From Erigeron canadensis (lineage: Eukaryota > Streptophyta > Magnoliopsida > Asterales > Asteraceae), in NCBI RefSeq assembly GCF_010389155.1, contig NC_057761.1, forward strand, positions 21,950,501 to 22,014,500: a DNA stretch of 64,000 nt, given 5' to 3'. Position 1 is the first letter of the stretch. Each line of letters opens with the position of its first letter. The notes under the pieces were generated by a model that had not been told where the DNA came from, did not search any database, and saw only the letters and a program-made list of their open reading frames with translations. The position numbers and the translations under genes were made by a program. Positions 44,655-56,167 of the stretch are shown here, one piece after another.

Positions 44655-47526
44655 GTGATATATTGTAAGGAATGAAGTACGTGTTATTTTGTCTTGTAGG
44701 TATGAATTTGATGAGCCCGGTGGTGAAGACAATTGGTGTGTTGAAACAAGTCTTCAAAGCTTTCTCATCGTCTTTGGAAAACTTGATTCAGTCTTGGTCT
44801 TGGACTTCTTGATGTTAAATCATTTGTTGATTCTCAATGTTCTTTTTGAACAGAGAATGATAAGTGTGTGTGTGTATTAAATCTTCGAGAATTGTTGAAT
44901 CAGGAATTAGAGTTGTCTTTTGAAATGCGGAAGGTATGAATTGGTTTTGGATTCTTCAATCTTTGATTCTTGAATTTTTGATGTCTTGGAATGAATCTTC
45001 AGAAATATGTACTCTTCCCCTTGATTTATGCATTGTAGCTTTTGGTAAAGTGTTGTTGTATGACTTTGAAGATCTTGTATAAATTGAATTGATGAAGACT
45101 CTTTTGAAGCTTTTCTTTTTTGTCTTGAATCTTCAATCTTTTGTCCTTTGAAGCTTTGATCTTTGTCACATCATCTTAAGCACTTTTGAGAGTAAACATT
45201 TGAATGAGGTTTTGAAAAGTCTTTTATGAAGTAATCATGCTCCCCCTCGATTTTTGAAAAGTCTCTTGTTACATCTTGAATGTATGTCCTTTTCTTTTGA
45301 GATGAATAATCTTCAAGTTGAATTTGGAACCCTTGCAGTTTGGAATGAAATTGACAAACAAACTTTGAAGAAGAATGATGAGTTGATGTCACAAATGAAA
45401 TTTGAGATAAAAGAACTCCAAATAAACTTGAAAACTTCCAACAAGAAGCTGAATGATAGTATCTCGGAAAGCAAATCAAGAAAACTTGAAACAACCAAAC
45501 ACAAACTTTTCTCCTTGTCCTTATCAATCATTCTAATTTCTTCTCCTAATCAATAATCAATCATACTTTTTTCTCCCCCTCATAATGACAAAGTTGGGAA
45601 CCAATGTCATTATGTAAACATTGAGTGATTCGAATGTTAAAAGAAATAATCATGACTAAAATCTAGACATTATGCACATGGAGAATTATCAACCATCAAA
45701 ACATCAATCTAACCAAATAAACCAACCCAATTGTTCCTATGGGTGACTAAAATGTAAGATTGAAGTTGTTGGGATAAACAGTTTAGCATGGTGTTAGTGT
45801 TTTCTGTGTTGGGGTGATGAGAAATGAAAACCGGATAAGCATGATCCGTTTACATTTGCAAAAATCGAAAGGATTAATGAAATGACCGAAAGAAATGTAT
45901 ACCATTTATCGGATTTCCTATGTATCATTGAGAAATGCACAAAGCACAACTCTAACATAGTTCGGTCTTTTGGCTTTTCAACCTCAAGAATGCTTCAAAG
46001 AATGTAAACCATGGTCAGTGTCACCTAAGCGTTCGATAACCATGTTCTACTATCCTTAAACACTTTTTTTGAAAAATCCAAGGTCACTATAGACTTCTTG
46101 GTAATTCAATAATCACACAAAGGTAATTATGAAACCTACTTTCAAAGCTGGAAGTGATGTTAGCAATGGTAGGATTTCCATTTGATCATCGTAAAATATC
46201 AATTAAGATATCACTACAAATGTTCCGGCTATATCACAAAGATAAGCATTTATATCACAAAGATATGACGCAAATGTGTCCTAAAGAATGAAAAATGATC
46301 AAATCAATGATCAATCAAGATAGCTCTAGACACGAAGTAATCAAATGAAGTCGGGAACTGGAGCAGAGTGTCACCCTTTTTCAATATCGACGTCTTCCAA
46401 ATGAAGAGTCAATAGAAATGAGAAAATCTCTGTGAGAAATAAAACAAGCATTTGTTAAGAAACACTTGAGTGGTTAGGTAAAGATGTGCATCGCTTCACT
46501 GGGTCCCTGAAGGCTTCTTCAATATCGAGATATCAACAAATAACATCCGATAGAAATGTGTTTTACCCGGCGATTTGAGAATTTTAGAGAAGGGTATCAA
46601 TTATTTTAACCCTTTTCTCACAACATATCACCATAACCTCTCACTTTTCGACTTTACTCCCTCCATCCTAGTTGCACGAAATCATCATCACTCAAAATAC
46701 CCTCACTATCTAATGAAAGAAGTGAATACTCTGGGGTTAGAACTCATCGGAGATGATGAAGTCCATGGAGTCAATTTTGAGAAAACCTAGTCGCTCATGT
46801 GCAAACTAAACACCGAACTTCCTTTGGAGAAAATCTTTTGAAAATCATCAAATGTGAAAAAAATGATTTAAAAACACATTTGAAGTTTGACAGAGGTTTG
46901 AAATCACAAACTCCCCCTTAATCTATGCAGAGATATATCAAAATGTTTTCATAGAAAGGTGGAGCAAAAATGAATTTCACAAAAACCATAATGATTTGAC
47001 TCAATCAATTGTTCAAGATGAGACAACTCGGGAGTACACAAAGGCGTTCAATCCTTTGCTTCTCATATCAACAATTGAGAGTTTTTGAAACGAAATTCCA
47101 TTTGAAAATTTTGAATATGTTTGCAACAAAATCAAGATTCTTGAAGAGAATTGTTTGCAATTTCAATCAAATGAAAAACTGCCATTACACATACATATTC
47201 ATATAAGACCACTTGGAAGTACACAAAGGCGTTCAATTCCGCGTTATCTTACATCAATCTATATGTATTACAACACATTTTATACCAACTTTGAAATATA
47301 AATAATTTTAAATAAGAACGGGTTATGCACAGAGTATGCATAAGCCATTTTGAAATAAATAGCTCAATGAAGAACGGGTTGCATACAGAATATATGCAAG
47401 CCATAAAAAAAACATTTTGTTTCTTTTTGAAAAAAGTTTTTTTTTTAATTTTGTATTTGATTTTATCTTTTCAATTTTTAATTTTCTGAAAAAATGTATC
47501 AAGAATTCCTTCAATGGTAAAGTGAT
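44655..47526 (-). other. 2.9-kb non-coding 3' region of Copia D
   Basis: It lies between the RNase H stop and the 3' LTR. I find no convincing ORF, only short frames such as 45171-45527 without motifs. CTCCCCCT tracts (purine on the element's coding strand) recur at 45240, 45571 and 46911. Phrases like CTTGAATCTTCAAT recur at 44700-45200. Confidence 0.6.
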
Positions 47527-48411
47527 TCAAGGATCAAAATTCAACATACCAAGTTTAGAGATTAGAAAGTTAAACCTCTTTTCATCCAGTGGTTTAGTGA
47601 ACAAATCAGCAAGTTGGTAGTCAGTTCCCACGAAGTAGAGCTCAATGTCACCTTTCTCAATGTGATCTTTGAGAAAATGATATCTAACATCAATGTGCTT
47701 TGAACGAGAGTGGTTTACTGAGTTGACAACAATTGCAATGGCACTTTGCGAATCACAATAGATAGGGACGCGATCATAATTCAGACCATAATTGGTAAGT
47801 TGTGTTTTCATCCATAACACTTGAGCACAACAACTAGCCGCAGCCACATATTCAGCTTCAGCAGTTGACAGTGACACACAGTTTTGCTTCTTGGATGACT
47901 GACTTACAATCTTATCACCTAAGAATTGTAAAGTACCAGATGTGCTCTTGCGATCAAGCTTACAACCTGTATGATCTGCATCTGAATAGGTAGTTAAATT
48001 GAATCCAGTATCCCTTGGATACCAGAGACCAAGATTGGGTGTACCCTTCAGATAACGAAAAATTCGTTTCACTACTTGGTAATGTAAATCAGTCGGAGCA
48101 GCTTGATACCTAGCACACATACATGTTGCAAACATTATATCTGGGCGAGATGCTGTAAGATACAACAATGAACCAATCATACTTCTATATCTCTTCTGGT
48201 CAAATGGTTTCCCATTTTTATCAGCATTAATGTTTATACGAGCAACCATTGGGGTTGAAATTGAAGAACATGAAGTCATATCAAACTTTTTCAACATATC
48301 TTTAATGTACTTACCTTGTGATATAAAAATACCAGTTGGTAATTGTTTGATTTGTAGACCCAAAAAGTAGTTCATTTCCCCAATCATGCTCATTTCAAAA
48401 TGATTGACCAT
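47527..48411 (-). pseudogene. Copia D reverse transcriptase C-terminus and RNase H
   Basis: MSMIGEMNYFLGLQIKQ, STPMV, YRSMIGSLLYLTASRPDIMF, YSDADHTGCKLDRKSTSG, LSTAEAEYVAAASC, YCDSQSAIAI and the terminal QLADLFTKPL are the standard end blocks of Copia pol. RNase H acidic residues (YSDAD, AEAE, CDSQS) are kept. It is separated from the RT by one in-frame TGA near 48427. Confidence 0.85.
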
Positions 48412-48426
48412 TAGAGATGAAAAGTT

Positions 48427-48912
48427 TCAGCAAAAAGTTTGACTGATTGACCCAAAAATAATGTCATCAACATATATTTGGACAAGTAAAACATGCTTAC
48501 CTTGCTTACGAATAAACAAGGTAGGGTCAATAGTGCCTTTGGTAAAGCCTCCTTTAAGTAAGAAAGTAGTTAAGGAATTATACCATGCGCGGGGTGCTTG
48601 CTTCAAACCATAGAGAGCCTTGTCTAACCTGTAGACATGATTTGGTCTCTGAGAATCAACAAAACCTTCAGGTTGCTCCACGTAAATCTCTTCTTTGAGC
48701 TCACCATTCAAGAACGTTGTCTTTACATCCATTTGAAACACTGTGAAATTTCCGAATGCAGCATAAGCTAAGAATATGCGAATGGCCTCCATTCTTGCAA
48801 GAGGAGTGAAACCTTTCGCAACTACACCAGGTTGTTGGCAATAACCCTTCGCAACTAATCGAGCTTTGTTCCTTACTACAACTCCATTTTCATCCTTCTT
48901 ATTCTTGAAAAT
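48427..48912 (-). pseudogene. Copia D reverse transcriptase
   Basis: It reads on from the integrase frame after an in-frame TAG at 48913 and continues without a shift through [42 protein letters not shown] and the catalytic YVDDIIFG. The first catalytic Asp block (MDVKTTFL; usual form DVKSAFL) is present. It ends at the TGA near 48427. Confidence 0.85.
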
Positions 48913-50394
48913 CTAGTTGGTGCCAATTGGTTCTTCTTTCCTCGGATTTGGAACCAACCTCCATAGCTTCAGCCTTTCAAACTGAGCTAGTTCATCTTGC
49001 ATCGCTTTAAGCCACTCTGGATCATTAAGAGCTTCAGAGATTGTTTTGGGTTCGATGTTACTTAGTGAAAGTGCAACAAGACACTCATTGACTGAAGTAC
49101 GGGTAGTAACACCAGCTTGTGGATCTCCAATTATCTGCTCTGTAGGATGATCTCTGCGCATACGTGACCATTTGTTGTCATGAGGAAGAAGATCTTGTTG
49201 ATGAATATCAACATCATCATCATTAAAGCCTGAGTTCTGTTGAGAAATGGAATCATAACTCGGAAGACATCTTTCCTTAAAATCTGGATGATCAAAATCC
49301 AGTGGCACATACACAGTTGGAGTATTTGATAGGTTTGTTGTCTGGGTGATCTGAGAAGGTTGTTCTTGAACATTCTTTTGAGAATAAATATCACTTGAAG
49401 ATGATTCTTCTTGCTCTGAAGAATTTGAAGATGGTTCATGATTGTTGTCAGGAACTGGTTCATTTGTTTGAATGGAATCATTGTTCGGAATTGGTTCATT
49501 GATGACTTGAGGTTCCTTTGCTTGAATCGGTTTTGAATTGTAGAACTCTTCGAAAAGAATATCTAGTTCTTCACTTGTTGGAGTAGGATACTTCTTAAAC
49601 TTGGAAGCTAAGGTAGACGTCCTTGAGGAAGCACTTGAAGTACTTGGATCACTAATTGTTGGTAGCAAACTTTCTTGTTCAAAAATCATGCCAGACATCT
49701 CATCAAACCAAACATTCATGGTTTCTTGAATTGTGTTTGTTCGGCGATTGAAGATGCGATAGGCAATCGATGTCTTTGAGTAACCAACAAAGTAACCTTC
49801 GTCACCTTTCTTTTCAAACTTTCCAACATTGTCCCCATCATTCAAGGTATAACAGACACACCCAAAAATATGGAAGTAACTGATGTTGGGTTTGCGTTTG
49901 TTAATAACCTCATAAGTAGTCTTCTCATGACGCTGATTGATAATGGACCGATTCTGAGTGTGACAAGCAGTGTCAACAGCTTCACCCCACATGTTCGATG
50001 GTAACTTGGAATAAGCAAGCATTGTCCTTGCTGCTTCCACCAGCGTTCGGTTTCTCCTTTCAACGACACCATTTTGTTATGGGGTGCGGGCAGCATAGAA
50101 TTGCTGAGTAATGCCTTTTGATTTGCAAAATTCATCGAAGACGACATTTTTGAACTCAGTACTGTTATCCGAACGGATGTAATGGACTGTAAGTTGAAGA
50201 TTTACTTTGGTGGAGGTGATGAAATCGATCAAAATTTGAGTAGTTTCATCTTTTGATGCAAGAAACTTTACCCAAGTATATCTTGAAAAATCATCAACGA
50301 TAACCAGAATGTATCTCTTCCCGTTTCGACTTTGTACTTTCATAGGTCCACAAAGATCCATCTTTTGATCTTCCCAACTGCACAAGAAGGACAT
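48913..50394 (-). pseudogene. Copia D integrase
   Basis: MDLCGPMKVQSRNGKRYILV, IVDDFSRYTWVKF, IRSDNSTEFKN and FDEFCKSKGI form the core, with Asp residues of the D,D,E triad visible. After a TAA at about 50078 it continues with EAARTMLAYSKLPSNMWGEA, HIFGCVCY and EGYFVGYS (the C-terminal Copia integrase part) and a Ser/Pro/Gln-rich linker to EALNDPEWLKAMQDELAQFE. Confidence 0.85.
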
Positions 50395-50915
50395 ACATGC
50401 TCACTTTCATACTTGTAGTAAGGCAAGCCTTCAACAAGCTGGTTGTTGACTAAAGCATTGATGGTTTGATAATTCAAGTGAGAAAGTCTTCTATGCCACA
50501 ACCAAGAATTCTTCGAAGTAGCTTTTGAAACAAGACAGATGTTATCAGTTGGTTGGTTATCATCAAGATTAACTGTAAAAAGGTTATCACCACGATCTCC
50601 GCAGAGGATATCAACTCCATCTAGAGTTTGGACTTTGCAAAGGGACTGTCGAAAAAGAACTTGAAGATTGTTGTCACAGAATTGTCCAACACTGAACAGA
50701 TTATGACTCAAACCTTCAACATAATGAACTTTCTTAATGACAACTCCGTTTCTTTCAATATCTCCATAACCTAGAATAGGAGCGAAGTTGTTGTTTCCGA
50801 AACGAACAGTTCCCATGAACCTTTCAACGAAGTTCTTGAGCAATGATTTATTGCCAGTCATGTGCTTTGAACACCCGGAATCGAGTATCCATACACAGAT
50901 GGTTATTTCCTGCAA
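50340..50915 (-). pseudogene. Copia D protease and GAG-pre-integrase domain
   Basis: The protease centre is WILDSGCSKHMTGNKSLL with the regular DSG. SHNLFSVGQFCD follows, then the zinc domain WLWHRRLSHLNYQTIN...CPSCAVGKIKR with both His and both Cys kept. A deletion of some 70 bp and a frameshift separate it from the integrase. Confidence 0.85.
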
Positions 50916-50924
50916 TCAAAGATT

Positions 50925-53481
50925 TTAACCGACTTTAGGTACCCACTTAAAGGCGGGTCCTTTGTGGTTAGTTAATACAGGCAGGGGGTATAACTTAGGA
51001 ATTGCATACAAACATGCTTTAGAATCAATATGAGCATTAACAAGCACACCATCAATAAGCACATTCGTATAAAAGGTACGCACATTCACATTTGAATTGA
51101 AAGTAACATGTTTAACAACATTAAAACAAGCACGAGATTTAACATTGTTTACAGCCTCACAAGGCATAGCCTTGGAATTATTATCATTGTTTACTAAAGA
51201 TGAATTGTTTAAACAAACAGAAACTCTTTTCTTTCTTTTCCAACCATTCTTTCTCCTCCTTTTCTTCTTTTTCTCAACAGACACTTGCTTAATATTGATC
51301 TTAGGTTCTAATAACTTAGGAACCCAATTGGTCTTTCCACATGTTGAATTGACACTAAGAAGATTAGAATGAGGGGTTTTAAACATTTTCATCTTTTTGG
51401 TCTCTTTTGGGGTTAATGAAACTTCTTGCTTCTTAGGTTTGTCATGTGAAAACCATCCATATCTATCCCTATATCTAGTTGAACCATTCGATGTGTCCTT
51501 ATTTAGCAACACTGAGCTAGACTTAGACACCTTAGGTAATGAACTAGATTGAGAGTTAGACGAAGAAGCATTGTTATTGTCTTTTGGAAGTTTCACTTTG
51601 TGATACCTTGGTCTTGGTGAGGTCTCAGCTTGTTTCTTCTTGACATGTTTGACAGAATTTGGAGGGGTAGGAGTCTTTTGTTCAATTTTGACGAGTTTGG
51701 GTTTAACTCGTTCCTTGAAGTAATATGACGTTGGAGCTTTGGACAATGATTTTGGTTTTTGAGATTCCTTTTTTATTTCAGTTTTGATTTTGATAGATTC
51801 AATCTTTTTCTCAGTTTCTGAGTCAAAAACATATTCTCCCTCCATGAATTTATCAAAATCATCTTTGGTGAATTCTTTTGAAAATTTAGAAAAATCAGTA
51901 TTCTTGTTGTCCAACATCACATCACAGTTAGTCTCAGGAATAATGTCAACTTGAACTGACGCATCTTTGGTTTCACAAGAGAATTGAGTAGAAGTCTCAA
52001 CACCTATACTAGCACTAGGCTTAGGGTGAACAACTAGCTCATCAACATTTTCGCATGTGAAAAACCGATAAAAGTACCATATCAAAACTAAGTTATGCGC
52101 AAGATCTTCATCAGATAAATCAGATTGCACATAATTTGCAGCTATGGAAGTAGTAGTAGTTTGACAAGTACATGCAAAGCAATCAGTCACGGTCTGGGTG
52201 GATGAATTTGTAGATGAATCACAGATAGTTTGAGTGAAATGGTCTATTAAGGGATTTAGTTCAGTTTGAGTAGAAACATTCACACAAACTTTCTTGATAT
52301 CCACAACAACTGATTCATTCTTCGAATTCGGACTTTGAGACTTTAGATTATTGATAAGGTTTTGTTGAGATTCCACCTTTTGTTATAAACTTTCTATTTG
52401 TTTTTCCAAAATTGTGGATGGAACATACAATCTAGTTGGTTTAGGTGGGGAGACGACAGATTCTTGGTTTTGAAAATTAGACGCGATCTCTTCTAATTCA
52501 AAAATTGATGACTTTTTCGTTTCGTAAGAAGTATTGATGACATCATAATTAACCAAAAATTTATTGTTTTGAATTTTCTCAACTTCATCTGTCTCAAATT
52601 CGTCATCCAATGGACCAATGAATTGTTGAACCATACCAAGTGTCAAAAACTTTTCATCATACAAGGGTTCAATCTTGTCTTTGGCTTTTTGCAATGGAGT
52701 GATATTCTCAAATCCCAACCCAAGAAGAAGTTCCAATCTATCAATTTTTGATTTATTGAAATAGGTAGTGAAATCCAAGAGAGGATTTTGTTCAACTTTG
52801 TACAACTTTTCTTGATAGAAAAGTATATTCTTTTTAAGTTTCTCAACTTGCTTTTCAAGGTTTTCAATCTCAATGCTTTTAGAAAACAATTGTGATTTAA
52901 ATCAAAAACTTTTCTTTCGAGTTCAATTGTTTTTGGTGTAGCTTCTTGAAGCTTCTTATTCAGAATATCAACATCCATTTGTCTCGCATTCGCACGAAGC
53001 CACTCATTGGTCTTTTGAATTTCAAGATCTTGATTGGCTTTATCAAGATCAAGAATGTTCTTTCTAAATTATGACACTTTTCTAATAACTTAAAATCTGG
53101 AGAGGCATTCATCTCACATTCTTTCACCAACATTTGCTCTTTATAATTTTGAAATTCTTGTTTCATAGCATCATATTCAAAAAGTAGTCTTGAATTTTCT
53201 TCAAGAAGTTTTGTGTACTCACTTTTAGAAAATAAAATGCTATTTTTCAATTTCTTGTTTTTGTTGGCTAGAGTAGTGAATTGATTTGTCAAGTTGGATA
53301 AGGCAATTCTACAAGACTCTTTATCCTTAATTAATGAAAAAGTAGAGTCGAGATTTACCTCTTCATCAGGATATTCCTCGTCAATGCTTTCAGCCTCCAA
53401 TGCTTTGTCTTTGCTCAACCTTGCCATGAAACATACATTCGCATGCAAATCTTCATCTTCATCATCCGACAGCAAAAGCCA
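50925..53481 (-). pseudogene. Copia D long gag tail / linker, broken
   Basis: After the in-frame TAG at 53482 the tail reads LLSDDEDEDLHANVCFMARL and then coiled-coil-prone sequence (KNKKLKNSILFSKSEYTKLL and similar). There are frameshifts near 53065 and 52895 and a TAA at 52385-52383. The last part (52376-50925) is Ser/Lys/Thr-rich and ends at KWVPKVG before two more stops ahead of the protease. Such tails are typical of Sireviruses. Confidence 0.7.
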
Positions 53482-54618
53482 CTAGTCGTCCTCAGCAATC
53501 AAGGCTTGGCCAGCTTCCACTTGCTTTGCCAGTAGCATCTTCTGCTTGTAGTAATCATAGTTCTTCTTGCGAGGCAGCTTGCAATCCACAGCAAAATGAC
53601 CAGGAACACCGTAGTTGTAACACTTTTTTTCAAATGCTTTTCCTTTCTCCACCATTTGTTTCTCACTTCCTTCCTTCTTACCTTCCTTCTTATCCACATT
53701 CTTTGATCTACTCGATTCTCCTTGTTCAAAATTCTTGTGATGATATTGCTCTTTCTTTGGAAATGCACTTGTTGATGAAGTGCGGAGATTGTTATTAGTT
53801 GACCTCGCTTTGTAGTACTTTCTTTTGAAATGCTTAGTCACAGCGGCAAGAGCTTGGTAAAATTCATCATGAACACCATCTCTTGGAGGCAAAAAATCAT
53901 CTCCCTCCTCATCAGACGACGAAACAACAGTCTTTTGTTTCTTGAGTGCCTTAGAAATCTTTCTTTCAACAATTATTGCCAAAGGATCAGCAGATACAAC
54001 TTCTGGCAGTTTGTTGGATGAGTACTTGCTAAGAACTTGATGCTCATTCAACTTGAAAGATTCATAAAGGGTATGAATGGTAAAATTGGTTAAATTTTGA
54101 TGTTGCTTGATTTGAGTTCCAAAATCTTCCCACTCGGGACCAAGAGCTTTGATGAATTTGATATTCAACTCAATTTCAGTTTTCTTGACCTTGTTCTTTC
54201 TCAGTTCATTGATTACATTGCAAAACCTGTAGTACACGGACTCGAGAGATTCATTTGGTGCTTTCTGAAAGTTGTCAAACTCAGTTAAGACATTTGTCAG
54301 TCGGATTGTTGAGGTTACATCAGCTCCTTCTATTTGCCTAGCAACTTCATCCCAAATCTCCTTTGCTGTGTCATAGGAATCAACTGAGCCATAGATCTCA
54401 TCCGGAAGTGCTTGATATAAGCATGACCTAGCTCTGTTGTCAGCAGCAGTTCGATCTTTTTGTTCGGTATTTAAAAGATCAGGAGTCAAGATAGCACTGG
54501 TAGTAGGATGACGTTCCACATAATCCGTGAACCTTTTCTTCCAAAGTCCATAGTTACCACGACAAAGAACTGGAGGTCTTGTGTCAGTACCCAAAGCCAA
54601 CGCTTCACGAGTAGCCAT
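53482..54618 (-). pseudogene. Copia D gag with zinc knuckle
   Basis: It starts MATREALALGTDTRPPVLCR and holds the gag core (NYGLWKKRFTDYVERHP; EIWDEVARQIEGADVTST; SLESVYYRFCNVINELRK). The knuckle reads CYNYGVPGHFAVDC, so the second Cys is Tyr. It ends at a TAG 52 residues after the knuckle region starts (AEDD-stop). The ATG is 1.15 kb inside the primer-binding site. Confidence 0.85.
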
Positions 54619-55775
54619 TAGAAATTGATTTGAATTGAGAATTGAATTGATTTTTGAAGAAGGAATGAAATGATCTAAATTGGAATGAAATGAAACGATC
54701 TAAATTGAAATCGTTTTAAGAAAGTGAAATGAAACGGTTTAGAAGAAGTGAAAATGAAACGATCTAAATGGGCAAGAATGAAACGATCTAAATTGAAACG
54801 ATCTAAATTGAACCAGGAATGAAAGGATTTAAAATGAAACGATCTTGAGAATTTTGAAAAAAAAAATTCTAAGTATTCTGAAATGATTTGGGTAGAGTTT
54901 TGGTATGAATTGGAATGAAATGAATTGAGCAAAACCAATCACGAAGATCAGTTACCCAAGAATATTATGATTCCCAAACACAACTCTTCACGAATTACTC
55001 AAACCAGAGAATGTTTAAGTAAAACTTGAAACGATCTAAAAGAGATCGTTCCGGTTTCACAAAAACTGAAACGATCTAAAAGAGATCGTTTTGGTTTTCA
55101 AAGGCTGAAACGATCTAAAAAGCGATCGTTTTGGTTTCTTATCAGGATTTCTCAACAACTTGATTAATTTTTAAGAAATTGAATTGACCAAACCAATCCA
55201 AAGGATCAACTAGCCATAATCAACTCTTCACAACACAACCACACTTGTCAAAACGATCTAAAAGAGATCGTCTTACAAGCCACAAACAATGAAATGATGT
55301 ATAAAAACTAAAACGATCTAAAAGAGATCGTTTTAACTTCAGTCGTCTTCAACCTCAAAACGTGAAAAACTCCATTAATGAACCTTAAAACTTCAATAAC
55401 TTTTGATTTTCTGGGAATTAGAACATGAAACCACTTGCAAACTGTTTGAAATCACCTCAGTAGCGATCCGATTAACACAATTCAACTCAAAACATAACAA
55501 AATCAAAACCCAAATTTTAGCGCCAAAAACTCAAAATCTGAAATCGTGATCCAGATTGAATTAGAACGTGAAACTTGAGAGGAATATGTTATCAACTATC
55601 AGGAATCGATTGGTGAACAAACATTTGTGATTTTATGTGATTTGAGAGGTTAATTTTTGAATTTTCAATGAATAAAATGACGAACTAAAAAACAGAATTA
55701 AAACAGAATTAAATTTTGATTTTCTGATAATTTGTGATTGAATTCAGTTATGGATCGAGATCAAAATGATATTTT
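54619..55775 (-). promoter_or_regulatory. 5' leader of Copia D with an array of palindromes
   Basis: Between the primer-binding site and the gag ATG, five near-identical palindromes occur at about 55029-55052, 55069-55092, 55108-55132, 55251-55271 and 55311-55333. Each has arms AAACGATCT and AGATCGTTT separated by five bases (the third and fourth slightly altered). Further single ACGATCTAAA half-sites lie at 54671-54850. RNA from this strand could form a row of small hairpins. Confidence 0.8.
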
Positions 55776-55787
55776 GCTCTGATACCA
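55776..55787 (-). promoter_or_regulatory. primer-binding site of Copia D
   Basis: The minus strand reads TGGTATCAGAGC, complementary to initiator tRNA-Met, two bases inside the LTR. Confidence 0.9.
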
Positions 55788-55789
55788 CA

Positions 55790-56110
55790 TGTAATAACAT
55801 GATTTTCATCACCGAATTCACATCAACAATGGTGTTTGGTTAGTGTGTGTGTTCTTGGTGTTTGTGTGTGTGTTGAGAGAGAATTGGGATTAAGTGTGTG
55901 TGATTAAGGTGTAAAAGTATGAAATGTTATGTGTGTATTATGAAAGGTTATGATTTCTAAGTTGATGAGGGCTATTTATAGGCTAATCTAAACAACTATG
56001 CTAATTATCACAATTAGCCCCTCAACCTTAAAAATCACAATCTCATGACTTAACAACAAGTAAGTCCTATAACCTAAATTACAATGTATCACTATTTTGG
56101 ATTTCTAACA
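55790..56110 (-). repeat. 5' LTR of Copia D
   Basis: It is 321 bp, the same length as the partner LTR at 44322-44642. The TATA box on the minus strand corresponds to 55973-55980. Confidence 0.95.
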
Positions 56111-56115
56111 ACTCA

Positions 56116-56138
56116 TCTATTCGTAGTTGGGACTTACA
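56116..56138 (+). repeat. last 23 bp of the Copia C 5' LTR
   Basis: TCTATTCGTAGTTGGGACTT then ACA equals the reverse complement of the Copia B LTR end (TGTAAGTCCCAACTACGAAT). It continues the LTR broken at 44321. Confidence 0.9.
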
Positions 56139-56140
56139 AG

Positions 56141-56152
56141 TGGTATCAGAGC
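56141..56152 (+). promoter_or_regulatory. primer-binding site of Copia C
   Basis: TGGTATCAGAGC, two bases after the LTR. Confidence 0.9.
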
Positions 56153-56167
56153 AGGCAGGTTGAATTG

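Larger units (their letters stand above)
44317..56115 (-). mobile_element. Copia D, complete Sirevirus-like element nested in the LTR of Copia C
   Basis: Its borders are exact. The 5-bp duplication ACTCA lies at 44317-44321 and 56111-56115, and two 321-bp LTRs stand at 44322-44642 and 55790-56110. The primer-binding site is at 55787-55776, and a polypurine tract adjoins the 3' LTR at 44654-44643. Removing 44322-56115 rejoins the Copia C LTR smoothly. Gag, protease, integrase, reverse transcriptase and RNase H are all present in order on the minus strand but carry stops, frameshifts and a deletion. Confidence 0.95.

Noticed and set aside
45171..45556. 100-118-aa frames on both strands in the Copia D 3' region as an env-like gene
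   Set aside because: There are no motifs, no membrane pattern and no support from codon use. They are more likely chance frames in repetitive CTTGAA/TTCAAG sequence.
54675..54938. 87-aa frame with repeated DRF residues in the Copia D leader
   Set aside because: It reflects the ACGATCT half-site repeats read in one frame; there is no start context.
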